From Pseudolysinimonas yzui (GTDB lineage: Bacteria; Actinomycetota; Actinomycetes; Actinomycetales; Microbacteriaceae): a DNA stretch of 64,000 nt. Every line of letters begins with the position of its first letter. The first letter of the stretch is position 1. The stretch spans positions 1-64,000 of the forward strand of contig NZ_BNAI01000006.1 in NCBI RefSeq assembly GCF_014653215.1, read 5' to 3'. The translations under genes were made by a program, and so were the position numbers. The notes under the pieces are model-generated. The model was not told the origin of the DNA and searched no databases. It saw only the letters and a list, made by a program, of their open reading frames with translations. This document shows, one piece after another, positions 41,863 through 51,446 of the stretch.

Positions 41863-42784
41863 GTCTTCGAAGGCGGCCAGGCTCGGCGCCGATCCCACCG
41901 GGTTCGCACCCGGACGCTGGGTGGGCCGCGTACTCGCCGGGGCGGTCATCGTCTTCTTCACGCTGTTCTTCGTGTTCCCGCTGGTGTGGCTGCTGCTCGC
42001 CCCGACGAAGAGCACGACCCAACTCAACGGCCTCGACGGTGAGCACCCTCTGAGCTTCGGCTCGTTCGACCAGCTCGCCGAGAACTGGAACGCGCTGGTC
42101 GGCTTCCAGGACGGCATCATCTGGACCTGGCTCGGCAACTCGGTGCTGTACTCGGGCGCCGCGTTGGTGCTCACGCTCATCGTGACGATCCCCGCCGGCT
42201 ACGCGCTCGCCATGACCAGCTTCCGGCTGCGCCGGCCGCTTCTCGTCGCGACTCTCATGGTGATGCTCATCCCGAACACGGCCCTCGTGCTGCCGATCTT
42301 CCTCGAGCTGAGCGTCGTGCGCCTCATCGGGTCGCCGCTGGCGGTGATCCTCCCGTTCTCGTTCTTCCCGTTCGGCGTCTATCTGGCGTACATCTACTTC
42401 TCGACGAGCGTCTCGCGCGACCTCCTCGACGCCGCCCGCATCGACGGCGCCGGCGAGTTCAAGGTGTTCTGGCGCATCGCGATGCCGCTCGCGACCCCGG
42501 TCATCGCACTCGTGGGCTTCTTCAACTTCGTCACGAACTGGAACAACTACTTCCTGCCCTTCGTCATGGAGCCCGGGTCGCGGAAGATGCCGGTGCAGGT
42601 CGGTCTGGCGGAACTGATCTCGAACGTGCCCCTGTTCAATCCGACCACCGTCTCGTCCATCACGATCAGCCTTCCCCAGCTCGCGCTCGCGACGCTCATC
42701 GCCGTCGCCCCGGTGCTGGTGATCTTCCTGTTCTCGCAGCGATTCCTGGTGAGCGGCCTGCTGGCGGGGGCCACCAAGGAATGA
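41849..42784 (+). CDS. CUT1-type sugar ABC importer permease 2
   Basis: A 311-residue MalG-like permease with six membrane segments and the EAA loop DLLDAARIDGAGEFKVFWRIAMPL. It starts with TTG at 41849 behind GGGAGGA, inside the end of permease 1. Its TGA overlaps the ATG of rhaM. It pairs with permease 1 as a heterodimer. Confidence 0.88.
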   Translation: MSATESSKAARLGADPTGFAPGRWVGRVLAGAVIVFFTLFFVFPLVWLLLAPTKSTTQLNGLDGEHPLSFGSFDQLAENWNALVGFQDGIIWTWLGNSVLYSGAALVLTLIVTIPAGYALAMTSFRLRRPLLVATLMVMLIPNTALVLPIFLELSVVRLIGSPLAVILPFSFFPFGVYLAYIYFSTSVSRDLLDAARIDGAGEFKVFWRIAMPLATPVIALVGFFNFVTNWNNYFLPFVMEPGSRKMPVQVGLAELISNVPLFNPTTVSSITISLPQLALATLIAVAPVLVIFLFSQRFLVSGLLAGATKE

Positions 42785-43107
42785 CGCGGCGCTTCGGGAT
42801 GGTGTGCCGGCTGCGGCCGGAACGCCGGGAGGAGTACCTGCGCTTGCACAGTGCCGTCTGGCCGCAGGTGGAGGCGACGATCACCGACTGCGGCATCCGC
42901 AACTTCACGATCTTCGTGCGCGGCGACGTGCTCTTCGGCTATTTCGAGTACATCGGGGAGGACTACGCGGCCGACCAGGCTCGCATGGCGCAGGATGTGG
43001 TGACGCAGGAGTGGTGGGCGCACACCGCTCCCTGCCAGCTGCCGTTCGATGCTGACTCGCCGGAGCCGAACTGGCAAGAGCTCGACGAGGTCTGGCACCT
43101 CGACTGA
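42781..43107 (+). CDS. rhaM: L-rhamnose/L-fucose mutarotase
   Basis: A 108-residue RhaM/DUF718 protein that interconverts anomers of 6-deoxyhexoses. RFGMVCRLRPERREEYLRLH, VWPQVEAT, FTIFVRGDVLFGYFEY and WWAHTAPCQ match the family over its whole length, including the catalytic His/Tyr region. It is translationally coupled to the importer permease (ATGA), which ties the importer to rhamnose or fucose. The following aldo-keto reductase would oxidise the free sugar. Confidence 0.9.
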   Translation: MTRRFGMVCRLRPERREEYLRLHSAVWPQVEATITDCGIRNFTIFVRGDVLFGYFEYIGEDYAADQARMAQDVVTQEWWAHTAPCQLPFDADSPEPNWQELDEVWHLD

Positions 43108-43123
43108 ACCCAGGAGACACGAC

Positions 43124-44071
43124 ATCCGCACTCGAAAACTGCGCACCGGGGTCGCCCTCACCGAGCTCGGACTGGGCGCATCCTCGTTCGGCAACCTCTT
43201 CCGCGAGACGACCGACGAGGCGACCCACGCAGCGGTCGACGTGGCCTGGAACGGCGGGGTGCGCTACTTCGACACCGCCCCGCACTACGGCCTCGGCCTC
43301 TCGGAGAGGCGCCTCGGCGCCGCGCTGCGCGACCGCCCGCGCGACGAGTACGTCATCTCGTCGAAGGTCGGCCGGCTGCTGGTCCCCACCCCGGAGCGGG
43401 CGCACGAGCTGGATGTCGCGGAGCACTTCCTGGTGCCGGCCGCGTTCGAACGTCGGTGGGATTTCAGCCGCGACGGCATTCTGCGCTCCGTGGAGGGGAG
43501 CCTCGAGCGGCTCGGGCTCGACACCATCGACATCCTCTATCTGCACGACCCCGACCAGCACTGGGATGCCGCGTCGACGACGGGTGTCGACGCCCTGATC
43601 GAGCTGCGCGAGCAGGGCGTCACCCGCGCGATCGGGGTCGGCATGAACCGGTCGGCGATGCTGACCGACTTCGTGCGGCAGTGCGACATCGACGTCGTGA
43701 TGCTCGCCGGCCGCTACACCCTGGTCGACCGGTCGGCCCTCGACGACCTGCTGCCGGCCGCCGAAGAACGCGGCGTCGGCGTCGTCGCGGCCGCCGTCTA
43801 CAACTCGGGGCTGCTCGCCCGCGCCGAGGTGCCCGACGACGCGATCTACGAGTATCGCGACGCGCCCGCCGACCTCGTGCGGCGCGCCCGCGAGCTCGCC
43901 GCGATCTGCGAGCGGCACGGGGTGACGCTTCCGGATGCGGCGGTGCAGTTTCCGCTGCGGCATCCGGCGGTCGTCTCCGCCGTGCTGGGAGCGCGAGATG
44001 CCGCCGAGGCGGCGAGCGGCGTCGAACGCTACGCGCGCCCCATCCCGGAAGCCCTCTGGGACGAGCTCTAG
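43124..44071 (+). CDS. Aldo-keto reductase, L-fucose dehydrogenase-like
   Basis: A 315-residue AKR of the D-threo-aldose 1-dehydrogenase/L-fucose dehydrogenase group. LGLGASSFGNLF and FDTAPHYGLGLSERRLGAAL (catalytic Asp and Tyr) and VISSKVGRLLVP (Lys) are diagnostic; DILYLHDPD follows. It would oxidise L-fucose or a related pyranose to the lactone, feeding the fuconolactonase at 55259. AGGAG is best placed for an ATC codon at 43124, a very rare start. The nearest ATG in frame is at 43049, inside rhaM. Confidence 0.82.
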   Translation: MRTRKLRTGVALTELGLGASSFGNLFRETTDEATHAAVDVAWNGGVRYFDTAPHYGLGLSERRLGAALRDRPRDEYVISSKVGRLLVPTPERAHELDVAEHFLVPAAFERRWDFSRDGILRSVEGSLERLGLDTIDILYLHDPDQHWDAASTTGVDALIELREQGVTRAIGVGMNRSAMLTDFVRQCDIDVVMLAGRYTLVDRSALDDLLPAAEERGVGVVAAAVYNSGLLARAEVPDDAIYEYRDAPADLVRRARELAAICERHGVTLPDAAVQFPLRHPAVVSAVLGARDAAEAASGVERYARPIPEALWDEL

Positions 44072-44148
44072 CCGGCTCAGCCCTTCGGCGCGCGAAGTCC
44101 GTACTTTCGCCCGATGCCCGAGGCGAAGCAACCGGCCAGCCTGGGGAG

Positions 44149-44799
44149 GTGACCACACAGACTCCCACCCCGGCATCCACCCGCTCGTCGCGAGCTCGGC
44201 GCCCCGCCTGGCTCATTCCCGCCGGGCTGATCCTGCTCAGCCTCGTGCCCGTGATCGCCGGGGCCCTGCGCCTCACCGAGCTCGCCGTCGGCGCCGAGGT
44301 CACCGCGGCCAACGCGCGCTTCTTCGACTCGCCCGTGCCGGTCATCGCGCACATCATCGGCGCGACCGTCTACTGCCTGCTCGGCGCCCTGCAGTTCGTT
44401 CCACGGCTGCGGACGGGCCGCCCTAGCTGGCACCGCATCGCCGGACGCATCGTCGCGCCCGCCGGCCTCATCGCCGGGCTCTCGGGAATGTGGATGGGGG
44501 TCTTCTACCCGCGACCTGAACTCGACACGGCAATGCGGCTGTTCTTCGGCGCCCTCATGGTGACCAGCATCCTGCTCGGACTGCGAGCGGTGCTGCGGCG
44601 GGACTTCCGCGCCCACCGCGCCTGGATGATCCGCGGGTATGCGGTCGGCATCGGCGCCGGCACCCAGGTGTTCACCGCATTCGCGTGGATCCTGCTCAGC
44701 GGTGGCGCCATGCCCGACGCCATGACGACGATCGCGCTCCTGGCGGCCGGCTGGGTCATCAACCTCGCGGTGGCCGAGGTCGCCATCCGCCGGTCGTAG
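44149..44799 (+). CDS. DUF2306-type membrane protein
   Basis: A 216-residue protein with about six membrane segments. AHIIGATVYCLLGALQF, WHRIAGRI and FRAHRAWMIRGYAVG (the conserved H-x2-W/R-A-H-R-x-W pattern) identify the DUF2306 family of integral membrane proteins, some linked to haem or quinone chemistry. GTG 44149 is the only plausible start. It ends one base before the histidine kinase start, so it may be the sensed or controlled partner. Confidence 0.72.
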   Translation: MTTQTPTPASTRSSRARRPAWLIPAGLILLSLVPVIAGALRLTELAVGAEVTAANARFFDSPVPVIAHIIGATVYCLLGALQFVPRLRTGRPSWHRIAGRIVAPAGLIAGLSGMWMGVFYPRPELDTAMRLFFGALMVTSILLGLRAVLRRDFRAHRAWMIRGYAVGIGAGTQVFTAFAWILLSGGAMPDAMTTIALLAAGWVINLAVAEVAIRRS

Positions 44800-44800
44800 C

Positions 44801-45931
44801 ATGAGCGGCATGATCCGGCGATGGCGTTCGGTGTGGAACGCGCCCTCCGCATCGCCGGCACCTCCGACGCGGGTGTGGCGCGACTGGCTGCTCGTCGCGC
44901 TCCTGCCACTGCTGGCCGTGTTCGAGGGCCTCGTGCGCACCGACCTGCCGAATGCGCTCGCGGCCGTCGTCGTCCTGATCGCGATCGTTCCGACGCTGTT
45001 GTGGCGCCGCACGCATCCTCTGCTCATGCTGGTGATCTCGTTCGCCGTCACGAGCGTCTTCCGCCTCGTCACCGGCCACGACCTGGGTCTCTACACGAGC
45101 GTCCTCTTGCTGCTGATCATCTACTCGGTGTTCCGCTGGGGCTCGGGCCGCGCGATCGTCGTCGGGCTCGCGATCATGGTCGCGTCGACCCTGGCCTCCA
45201 CGCTCGCGCCGCCGATCGACCTCACCAACCTGATCGGCGGGTTCGCGTTCCTCAGCGTGGTGGGACTGCTCGGCCTGCTGCTGCGGTTCGCGGCCCGGTC
45301 GCGGATGCGCGAACTCGACCGCGCGAAGGCGAACGAACGCGCGGAACTGGCCCGCGACCTGCACGACACCGTCGCGCACCACGTCTCGGCGATCGCGATC
45401 CAGGCGCAGGCCGGCCTGGCGACCGCGGGCACGAATCCCGATGCGGCCACGACGGCGCTCCGGGTGATCGAGGGCGAGGCATCGCGCACGCTCAGCGAGA
45501 TGCGCTCGATGGTACGGATGCTGCGCGGCGACGATGAGCCGACTCTCGCGCCCGCCGGGCGGCTCGACGATCTGCACCGACTCGCCGACGGCACCCCGCC
45601 GGTCGCGCTGACCTCGGCGGGCGACCTCGACCGCCTGCCCGAGCTGGTCGCGGCGGCCGTGTACCGGATCGCCCAGGAGTCCATCACGAACGCCCGCCGC
45701 CACGCCCGCGGAGCGACCCGCATCGACGTGCACGTCGCGGTCGAGGGCGACCGCGTGCACCTCACCGTGCGTGACGACGGCGCGGGCGGCGCGGCCGTTG
45801 CGCCGGGCTACGGCATCACCGGCATGACCGAGCGCGCCGCCCTGCTCGGCGGAGTGTGCACCGCCGGTCCGGCGCCGGGCGGCGGCTGGATCGTCACCGC
45901 CGATCTGCCGCGCGGGGGAGCACTCGCATGA
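44801..45931 (+). CDS. Two-component sensor histidine kinase (HisKA_3 type)
   Basis: A 376-residue kinase. The N-terminal half holds five to six membrane segments (about 25-165) with short loops, so sensing is probably within the membrane. [24 protein letters not shown] is the HisKA_3 phosphorylation helix with the acceptor His in [22 protein letters not shown] (N box) and VRDDGAGG (G1) form the ATPase domain. The stop overlaps the response-regulator ATG. Confidence 0.9.
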   Translation: MSGMIRRWRSVWNAPSASPAPPTRVWRDWLLVALLPLLAVFEGLVRTDLPNALAAVVVLIAIVPTLLWRRTHPLLMLVISFAVTSVFRLVTGHDLGLYTSVLLLLIIYSVFRWGSGRAIVVGLAIMVASTLASTLAPPIDLTNLIGGFAFLSVVGLLGLLLRFAARSRMRELDRAKANERAELARDLHDTVAHHVSAIAIQAQAGLATAGTNPDAATTALRVIEGEASRTLSEMRSMVRMLRGDDEPTLAPAGRLDDLHRLADGTPPVALTSAGDLDRLPELVAAAVYRIAQESITNARRHARGATRIDVHVAVEGDRVHLTVRDDGAGGAAVAPGYGITGMTERAALLGGVCTAGPAPGGGWIVTADLPRGGALA

Positions 45932-46578
45932 CGATTCGCGTGCTCATCGCCGACGATCAGGAGCTGGTACGCACCGGGCTGCGCACGATTCTCGACGCTC
46001 AGGACGACATCGTGGTCGTCGGCGAGGCGGCCGACGGCGAGGAGGCCGTGGAGGCCGCCCGATCGCTGCGACCCGATGTGTGCCTCTTCGACATCCGGAT
46101 GCCCCGGCTCGACGGCCTCGACGCGACCCGCATGCTCGCCGGGCCGGGAGTCGAGAATCCGATGGCCGTCGTGGTGATCACCACGTTCGATCTCGACGAG
46201 TACGTGTACGCCGCGTTGCGGGCGGGGGCGCGGGGGTTCCTGCTCAAAGACGCCGGGCCGGCGCTGCTCGGCCAGGCCATCCGCGCCGCCGCCGAGGGTG
46301 ACGCACTGATCGCACCGAACGTCACCGTGCGGCTGCTCGAAGCGTTCGCGCGACAGCCGCAGCCCGAGCCGGTGTCGCAGCCGCTCGAGCCGCTCACCTC
46401 GCGCGAAGAAGAGGTGCTGGCGACCGTCGCCCGGGGCCTCAGCAACGCCGAGATCGCCGCCGAGCTGCACATCACCCTCAGCACCGTGAAGACGCATCTG
46501 GCGAGCCTCATGACCAAGCTCGCGGTGCGCAATCGGGTCGAGATCGCGATCTGGGCACTCGGTCGCCGACGACCCTGA
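45928..46578 (+). CDS. NarL/LuxR-type response regulator
   Basis: A 216-residue regulator with a receiver domain ([13 protein letters not shown]; phospho-acceptor Asp in CLFDIRMP near 54; Thr in VVITTFD; Lys in FLLKDAGP) and a C-terminal LuxR helix-turn-helix ([22 protein letters not shown] to [11 protein letters not shown]). It is coupled to the kinase by 4 bases. Targets are unknown. DUF2306 and neighbouring sugar genes are candidates by position only. Confidence 0.92.
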   Translation: MTIRVLIADDQELVRTGLRTILDAQDDIVVVGEAADGEEAVEAARSLRPDVCLFDIRMPRLDGLDATRMLAGPGVENPMAVVVITTFDLDEYVYAALRAGARGFLLKDAGPALLGQAIRAAAEGDALIAPNVTVRLLEAFARQPQPEPVSQPLEPLTSREEEVLATVARGLSNAEIAAELHITLSTVKTHLASLMTKLAVRNRVEIAIWALGRRRP

Positions 46579-46587
46579 GCAACGCCT

Positions 46588-47532
46588 TCAGCGGATGACG
46601 GGGTCGCCTGAGCCGAACGCGTCGAGATCGCTACGGCGCGGCAGGCTCTCCCAGTCGCCGGGGCCGAGGCAGGCGAACGCCCCGCAGCGAGCGCCCTGGC
46701 GCAGGCGGTCGGCCGGGGCGAGGCCGTCGAGAAGCGCGACGAGGTAGCCGGCGACGAAGGCATCCCCGGCTCCCACGGTGTCGAGGGGGGTGATCTGCTC
46801 AGCGTGCGTGGCGAGTGCCTCGCCGTCGATCGAGGCGACGCAGCCGTCTTCGCCGAGCTTCACGATCACCTGGGCCGGGCCGAGGTCGGCGATGCGGCGA
46901 GCGAGTTCGGCGGGCGAGCCGGGGCCGACCAGCAGTGCGGCCTCCTCGGGCCCGGCGAAGACGATCGTCGCGAGCTCGGCCACCCGCCGGTACGCGGCCC
47001 GGGGGTCGCGGTCACCCCAGAGCGCCGTGCGGTGGTTCACGTCGAACGACACCGGCACACCGGCTTCGACGGCGGCGTCGACCGCGGCGAACACCGCCTG
47101 CTCGGCGGAGTCCGACAGTGCGAGGGTGATGCCGGTGACGTGCAGCACCCCGGCGGAGGCGATCGCGTCGAGATCGAGATCGCCGACGTTCAGCCGGCTG
47201 CCGGCGCTCGCCGACCGGTAGTACGACACCCGGGTCGTGCCCTGCGTCGGCGACTCCTTGAGCATCAGCCCGGTGCTCGCCTCGGGGTCGACCACGGCAT
47301 CCACCGCGACCCCTTCGGCACGCAGCTCGCGCAGCACCCGGCGGCCCAGCGCATCGTCGCCGACCCGGCCGATCCACACGGCGGAACGGCCGAGCCGAGC
47401 CGCCCCGATGGCGACGTTGCTCTCCGCGCCGCCGATGTGCAGCGCGAAGTCCGACATGTGCTCGAGCGAGCCGATGCCCGTCGCGCGCAGCAGCCCCATC
47501 GTCTCGCCGAGGGTGACGACGGCGCCGGTCAT
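46588..47532 (-). CDS. kdgK: PfkB-family sugar kinase, 2-keto-3-deoxygluconate kinase
   Basis: A 314-residue ribokinase-fold kinase with GGAESNVAIGAARLG (substrate and ATP region near the N-terminus) and the C-terminal PfkB signature DTVGAGDAFVAGYLVALL carrying the catalytic Asp. It is coupled to Eda by 4 bases as the last gene of a hexuronate-type operon. There it would phosphorylate 2-keto-3-deoxygluconate (or the galactonate isomer) to the KDPG-type substrate of the aldolase. The function is assigned from context plus family. Confidence 0.85.
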   Translation of the reverse strand: MTGAVVTLGETMGLLRATGIGSLEHMSDFALHIGGAESNVAIGAARLGRSAVWIGRVGDDALGRRVLRELRAEGVAVDAVVDPEASTGLMLKESPTQGTTRVSYYRSASAGSRLNVGDLDLDAIASAGVLHVTGITLALSDSAEQAVFAAVDAAVEAGVPVSFDVNHRTALWGDRDPRAAYRRVAELATIVFAGPEEAALLVGPGSPAELARRIADLGPAQVIVKLGEDGCVASIDGEALATHAEQITPLDTVGAGDAFVAGYLVALLDGLAPADRLRQGARCGAFACLGPGDWESLPRRSDLDAFGSGDPVIR

Positions 47533-48158
47533 CCGGCACCTGCCAGGGCGACGGCCTCGCGGCTCAGCCGCTCGATGGTCGCCACATCCCGGGAGGCGAG
47601 CAGCTGCCGCCCCGCCATCCAGCTGCCGCTCACCGCGGGCACGTTCGGGTGGGCGAGGTAACTCGCGACGTTGGCGGGCGACACCCCGCCGCTCGGCACG
47701 AAGGCGACGTCGGGGAAGGGCCCGGCGAGGGCGGCGATCAGGTCGACACCGCCGAGGATGTCGGCCGGGAACAGCTTCACGGCGCGCAGCCCGCTGCGCA
47801 GCACCGCGAGCACGTCGGTCGCCGTCGCCACGCCCGGCAGGATGTCGAGGCCGCGCTCACGCGCCAGGTCGATGACCTCGCGGTCGACCCCGGGCGTGAT
47901 GACGAACAGCGCCCCGGCATCCGCCGCCCGGTTGAGGTCGTCGGGGGTCACGACGGTGCCGACGCCCACGAGCGACGTTCCGGCGTCCGCGATCGCGGTG
48001 ATCGCGGCGAGGGCGGCCGGCGTGCGCAGGGTGATCTCGACGCAGCCGATGCCGCCCGCTGCCAGGGCGGCCGCGGCATCCACGGCGAAGCCGGCGTCGT
48101 CGATCACGAGCACCGGCACGATCCGATGCCCGGAGAGTGCCGGCGGCAGGGCGATCAT
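47529..48158 (-). CDS. eda: KDPG/KDPGal aldolase
   Basis: A 209-residue class I aldolase that splits 2-keto-3-deoxy-6-phosphogluconate to pyruvate and glyceraldehyde 3-phosphate. IVPVLVIDD at the N-terminus, IEITLRTP-like CVEITLRTPAAL, GTVVTPDDLNRAADAGALFVITPGVD and the Schiff-base Lys in AVKLFPADILGG are all present. The start at ATG 48158 is coupled to the KduD stop. The length is normal. Confidence 0.9.
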   Translation of the reverse strand: MIALPPALSGHRIVPVLVIDDAGFAVDAAAALAAGGIGCVEITLRTPAALAAITAIADAGTSLVGVGTVVTPDDLNRAADAGALFVITPGVDREVIDLARERGLDILPGVATATDVLAVLRSGLRAVKLFPADILGGVDLIAALAGPFPDVAFVPSGGVSPANVASYLAHPNVPAVSGSWMAGRQLLASRDVATIERLSREAVALAGAG

Positions 48159-48910
48159 CGGCCCAGCCAACCACCGTCGACGGGAAGCACAACACCTGAC
48201 ACGTAGTCGGAGGCCGGGGACGCGAGGAAGACCGTCGCCCCGGCGAGATCGGAGCCCGACCCCCACCGGCCGGCCGGGATGCGGGCGAGGATCGCGGCCG
48301 AGCGTTCCGGGTCGGCCCGCAGCGCCTGCGTGTTGTCGGTGGCGATGTAGCCGGGGGCGATCGCGTTGACGGTGACCCCGTGCGGCGCCCACTCGTTCGA
48401 CAGCGCGCGGGTGAGTCCGGCGATGCCCGACTTCGCCGCGGCGTACCCGGGAACGTTGATGCCGCCCTGGAAGCTCAGCAGCGACGCCGTGAAGATCACC
48501 TTGCCGCGCCCCCGTTCCAGCATCCCGCGGCCGACGGCCTGGGTCAGCACGAACGGGCTCGAGAGGTCGATCTGCAGCACCCGGTCCCACCACTCGAGCG
48601 GGTGCTCCGCGGCAGGGGCGCGCTCGATCGCGCCGGCGTTGTTGACCAGGATGTCGATGTGCCGGCCGTCGAGCTCGCGCGTGAGGGCGAGGGTGGCGTC
48701 GCGGTTGGAGAAGTCGCACGACAGCGCCTCGAACTCGCGGCCATGGGCCCGAACGGCGGCTTCGATCGCGCTGCCCGTCGCCTCCTGCTGCGCGCTCACT
48801 CCGATGATGTCGGCTCCCGCGGCGGCGAGGGCTTCCGCCATCGCGAACCCGATGCCGCGACGGCTTCCGGTGACGAGGGCCGTGGTGCCGTGCAGGTCGA
48901 ACGCGCTCAC
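48155..48910 (-). CDS. kduD: 2-deoxy-D-gluconate 3-dehydrogenase / KduD-like SDR
   Basis: A 251-residue SDR with TGSRRGIGFAM, NNAGAIER, FTASLLSFQGG and YAAAKSGIAGL (Ser-Tyr-Lys) and the NTQALR-x-DP segment typical of KduD, which reduces 5-keto-4-deoxyuronate-derived diketo acids to 2-keto-3-deoxygluconate. It starts with GTG 48910 overlapping the dehydrogenase stop. This fits an operon degrading pectin- or alginate-type uronate products. Confidence 0.85.
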   Translation of the reverse strand: MSAFDLHGTTALVTGSRRGIGFAMAEALAAAGADIIGVSAQQEATGSAIEAAVRAHGREFEALSCDFSNRDATLALTRELDGRHIDILVNNAGAIERAPAAEHPLEWWDRVLQIDLSSPFVLTQAVGRGMLERGRGKVIFTASLLSFQGGINVPGYAAAKSGIAGLTRALSNEWAPHGVTVNAIAPGYIATDNTQALRADPERSAAILARIPAGRWGSGSDLAGATVFLASPASDYVSGVVLPVDGGWLGR

Positions 48911-49929
48911 GAGTGGTCCCTCACATCGACGAGGATCTTCATCGCGCGGCCGGCCTCGAGGTCGGCGAAGGCCGCCCCCGTTCCGCTCAGCGGCACGATC
49001 TTGGTGATCAGCAGGTCGGCCGGGATGACGCCCCGCGCCAGCAGGTCGACGGCCGCTTCGAAGTCGGTCGCCTCGTAGACCCGGGCGCCGAGCAGCCGCA
49101 GCTCGCGCCAGAACATGCGCTGCAGATCGATCGGCCGCGGGGTGGGATGGATGGCGACGACGACGATCGTGCCGCGCACCTTCGCCAGGCCGGTGGCTCC
49201 GAGCACGGCGGGGGCGGCACCCGAGACCTCGAAGACGACGTCGGCGCCGGCCCCGCCCGTCCACTCCTCGACCCAGGCGACCTGGTCGGCGGCGGTCGGG
49301 TCGAGCGTCGCGAACCCGAGGTCGGCGATCTGGGCCCGTCGCGCGGCGTCGAGTTCGATGACGACGACGTCGGCGCCGGCGTCCCGGGCGACCGTCGCGA
49401 TGAGCACGCCGATGGGGCCGCCGCCGATCACCACCGCCTTGTCACCGGGCGCGAGTTCGGAGCGGCGCACGTCGTGCACGGCGACGGCGACCGGTTCGAC
49501 CAGGGCCGCGTGATCGAGCCGCAGGCCGGCGGGCAGCCGCACGAGGGTGCGGGCGGGCACGTTCCACACCTCCTGCAGAGCGCCGGGGGAGTCGATGCCG
49601 ATGAAGGTCAGGTTCTGGCAGATGTGCTGGTGGCCGGCGAGGCAGGCCGGGCAGGTGCCGTCCCAGTCGAGGGGCATGACGACGACCGGATCGCCGACCG
49701 CCCATCCGGTCACCCCGTCGCCGACGGCGGCGACTTCACCGCTGGCCTCGTGACCGAAGATCAGCGGCCGGGTGACCCGGCCATCCATCGCGCCGTGCAG
49801 GATGTGCAGGTCGGTGCCGCACAGGCCGTTGTAGGCGACGCGCACCTGGACCTGCCCCGCGGGCGGCGGCTCGGGCTGCGCCTCGGCGGTGTCGACGGCG
49901 CGATCGCCGAGGTAACGGGCAGTCAGCAC
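48907..49929 (-). CDS. Zinc-dependent alcohol dehydrogenase, polyol/aldonate type
   Basis: A 340-residue MDR-family enzyme. Catalytic zinc ligands are in CGTDLH and GHEASGEV, with Glu following. The structural-zinc loop is only partly kept (TCPACLAGHQHIC). The Rossmann motif is GGGPIGVLIA. It resembles L-idonate 5-dehydrogenase and (R,R)-butanediol dehydrogenase-like enzymes. The start is GTG 49929, preferred because GAAGGAGG precedes it. It is the first gene of the uronate operon, just below a 15-bp operator. Confidence 0.82.
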   Translation of the reverse strand: MLTARYLGDRAVDTAEAQPEPPPAGQVQVRVAYNGLCGTDLHILHGAMDGRVTRPLIFGHEASGEVAAVGDGVTGWAVGDPVVVMPLDWDGTCPACLAGHQHICQNLTFIGIDSPGALQEVWNVPARTLVRLPAGLRLDHAALVEPVAVAVHDVRRSELAPGDKAVVIGGGPIGVLIATVARDAGADVVVIELDAARRAQIADLGFATLDPTAADQVAWVEEWTGGAGADVVFEVSGAAPAVLGATGLAKVRGTIVVVAIHPTPRPIDLQRMFWRELRLLGARVYEATDFEAAVDLLARGVIPADLLITKIVPLSGTGAAFADLEAGRAMKILVDVRDHS

Positions 49930-49945
49930 GGGGCCTCCTTCGGCC

Positions 49946-49960
49946 AAACACTAGATGTTT
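49946..49960. promoter_or_regulatory. FCD-GntR operator, copy 1
   Basis: AAACACTAGATGTTT is a 15-bp near-palindrome directly before the ribosome-binding site of the leftward uronate operon. It shares the AAACAnCTAnATGTTT-like form with 50009-50023. Confidence 0.6.
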
Positions 49961-50008
49961 CCGGCAATCTTACGATGTTTTGGCCGCTGAATTGACGTTC
50001 CGAGCCCG

Positions 50009-50023
50009 AAACATCTAATGTTT
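50009..50023. promoter_or_regulatory. FCD-GntR operator, copy 2
   Basis: AAACATCTAATGTTT is a palindrome with 6-bp perfect arms (AAACAT/ATGTTT), about 80 bases before the fuconate dehydratase start and 63 bp from copy 1. The two would let one regulator control both divergent operons, probably the FCD-GntR protein at 51383-52138. Confidence 0.65.
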
Positions 50024-50102
50024 GACTCGACACGCTTCAGTTCCAGTTCCGGGCGCACGCTGGAAGACGTCGGCGGCGTGACAGAACAGGAGCGCTCACC
50101 CC

Positions 50103-51446
50103 ATGACCACGATCACGTCGGTCTCCGTCACCGACATCCGATTCCCCACCTCGCTGAGCATGGATGGGTCGGATGCGATGAACAAGGACGGCGACTACTC
50201 GGCCGCCTACGTGCACATCGTCACCGACGACCCCGACCTCGCCGGCTTCGGCTTCACCTTCACCATCGGCCGCGGCAACGATCTCTGCGTCGAGGCGGCC
50301 CGGCAGCGCGCGCTCCCGCTCATCGGGCGCGAGGTCGCCGAGGTGATCGGCGACCTCGGGGCCACCTACCGCGACCTGCAGAGCGACTCGCAGCTGCGCT
50401 GGCTCGGACCCGACAAGGGCGTCATCCATCTCGCGCTCGCCGCCGTCATGAACGCCGTCTGGGATCTCGCCGCCCGCGCCGCCGGGGTGCCGCTGTGGCA
50501 GCTGCTCGCCGAGATGAGCCCCGAGCAACTGGTGGATGCGGCCGACCTGCGCTATCTCTCCGACGCCCTCACCCGCGAAGAAGCCATCGCGATCCTCGCC
50601 GAACTCGCGCCGACGCGCCAGCAGCGCATCGCCGAGCTCCAGGGCACGGGCTACCCCTGCTACACGACGAGCGCCGGCTGGCTGGGCTACTCCGACGAGA
50701 AGCTGCGTCGGCTCTGCCAGGAGGCCGTGGATGCCGGCTACCGGCACGTGAAGCTCAAGGTCGGGGCGAACCTCGACGAAGACATCCGCCGGCTCTCGAT
50801 CGCCCGCGAGGTGATCGGCCCCGACGCGGCCCTGATGATCGACGCCAACCAGGTGTGGGATGTGCCGCAGGCGATCGAGTGGGTGAACGCGCTCGCGCCG
50901 TTCGCGCCGCTGTGGATCGAGGAGCCGACGAGTCCCGACGACGTACTCGGGCACGCCGCCATCCGCCGCGCCGTCGCGCCGATCGGCGTCGCCTCGGGGG
51001 AGCACGGCATGAACCGGGTGCTGTTCAAGCAGATGTTCCAGGCCGGAGCCCTCGACTTCTGCCAGCTCGACTCCGCCCGGCTCGGCAGCGTCAACGAGAT
51101 CCTCGCCGTCTACCTGATGGCCAAGAAGTTCGGCGTGCCGGTCTGCCCGCATGCCGGCGGCGTCGGGCTGTGCGAGCTGGTGCAGCACCTGTCGGTGTTC
51201 GACTACGTCGCGGTCTCGGGAAGCCTCGAGGGCCGAGTCACCGAGTACGTCGACCACCTGCACGAGCATTTCGTCGAGCCGTGCATCGTCGAGGCCGGCG
51301 CCTACCGCCTGCCGATGGCGCCGGGCTACAGCGCCGAGATGCACCCGGCGTCGATCGAGCGATTCCGGTTCCCCGACGGGGACTACTGGGCGGGCGCGGC
51401 CAGCGAGTCGTCGTCGTGGAGAAAGTCTTCGATCGCCAGCAGGTGA
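50103..51446 (+). CDS. fucD: L-fuconate dehydratase (enolase superfamily)
   Basis: A 447-residue mandelate-racemase-subgroup enzyme converting L-fuconate to 2-keto-3-deoxy-L-fuconate. It matches FucD/ENOSF1 along its length: [30 protein letters not shown] and [17 protein letters not shown], the KLKVGA Lys pair, metal Asp in DANQVWD, Glu in IEEPTSPDD and the His in [16 protein letters not shown]. The C-terminus ([14 protein letters not shown]) reads about 15 residues beyond the usual end, across the convergent GntR gene. It is the second operon under the 15-bp operators. Confidence 0.93.
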   Translation: MTTITSVSVTDIRFPTSLSMDGSDAMNKDGDYSAAYVHIVTDDPDLAGFGFTFTIGRGNDLCVEAARQRALPLIGREVAEVIGDLGATYRDLQSDSQLRWLGPDKGVIHLALAAVMNAVWDLAARAAGVPLWQLLAEMSPEQLVDAADLRYLSDALTREEAIAILAELAPTRQQRIAELQGTGYPCYTTSAGWLGYSDEKLRRLCQEAVDAGYRHVKLKVGANLDEDIRRLSIAREVIGPDAALMIDANQVWDVPQAIEWVNALAPFAPLWIEEPTSPDDVLGHAAIRRAVAPIGVASGEHGMNRVLFKQMFQAGALDFCQLDSARLGSVNEILAVYLMAKKFGVPVCPHAGGVGLCELVQHLSVFDYVAVSGSLEGRVTEYVDHLHEHFVEPCIVEAGAYRLPMAPGYSAEMHPASIERFRFPDGDYWAGAASESSSWRKSSIASR

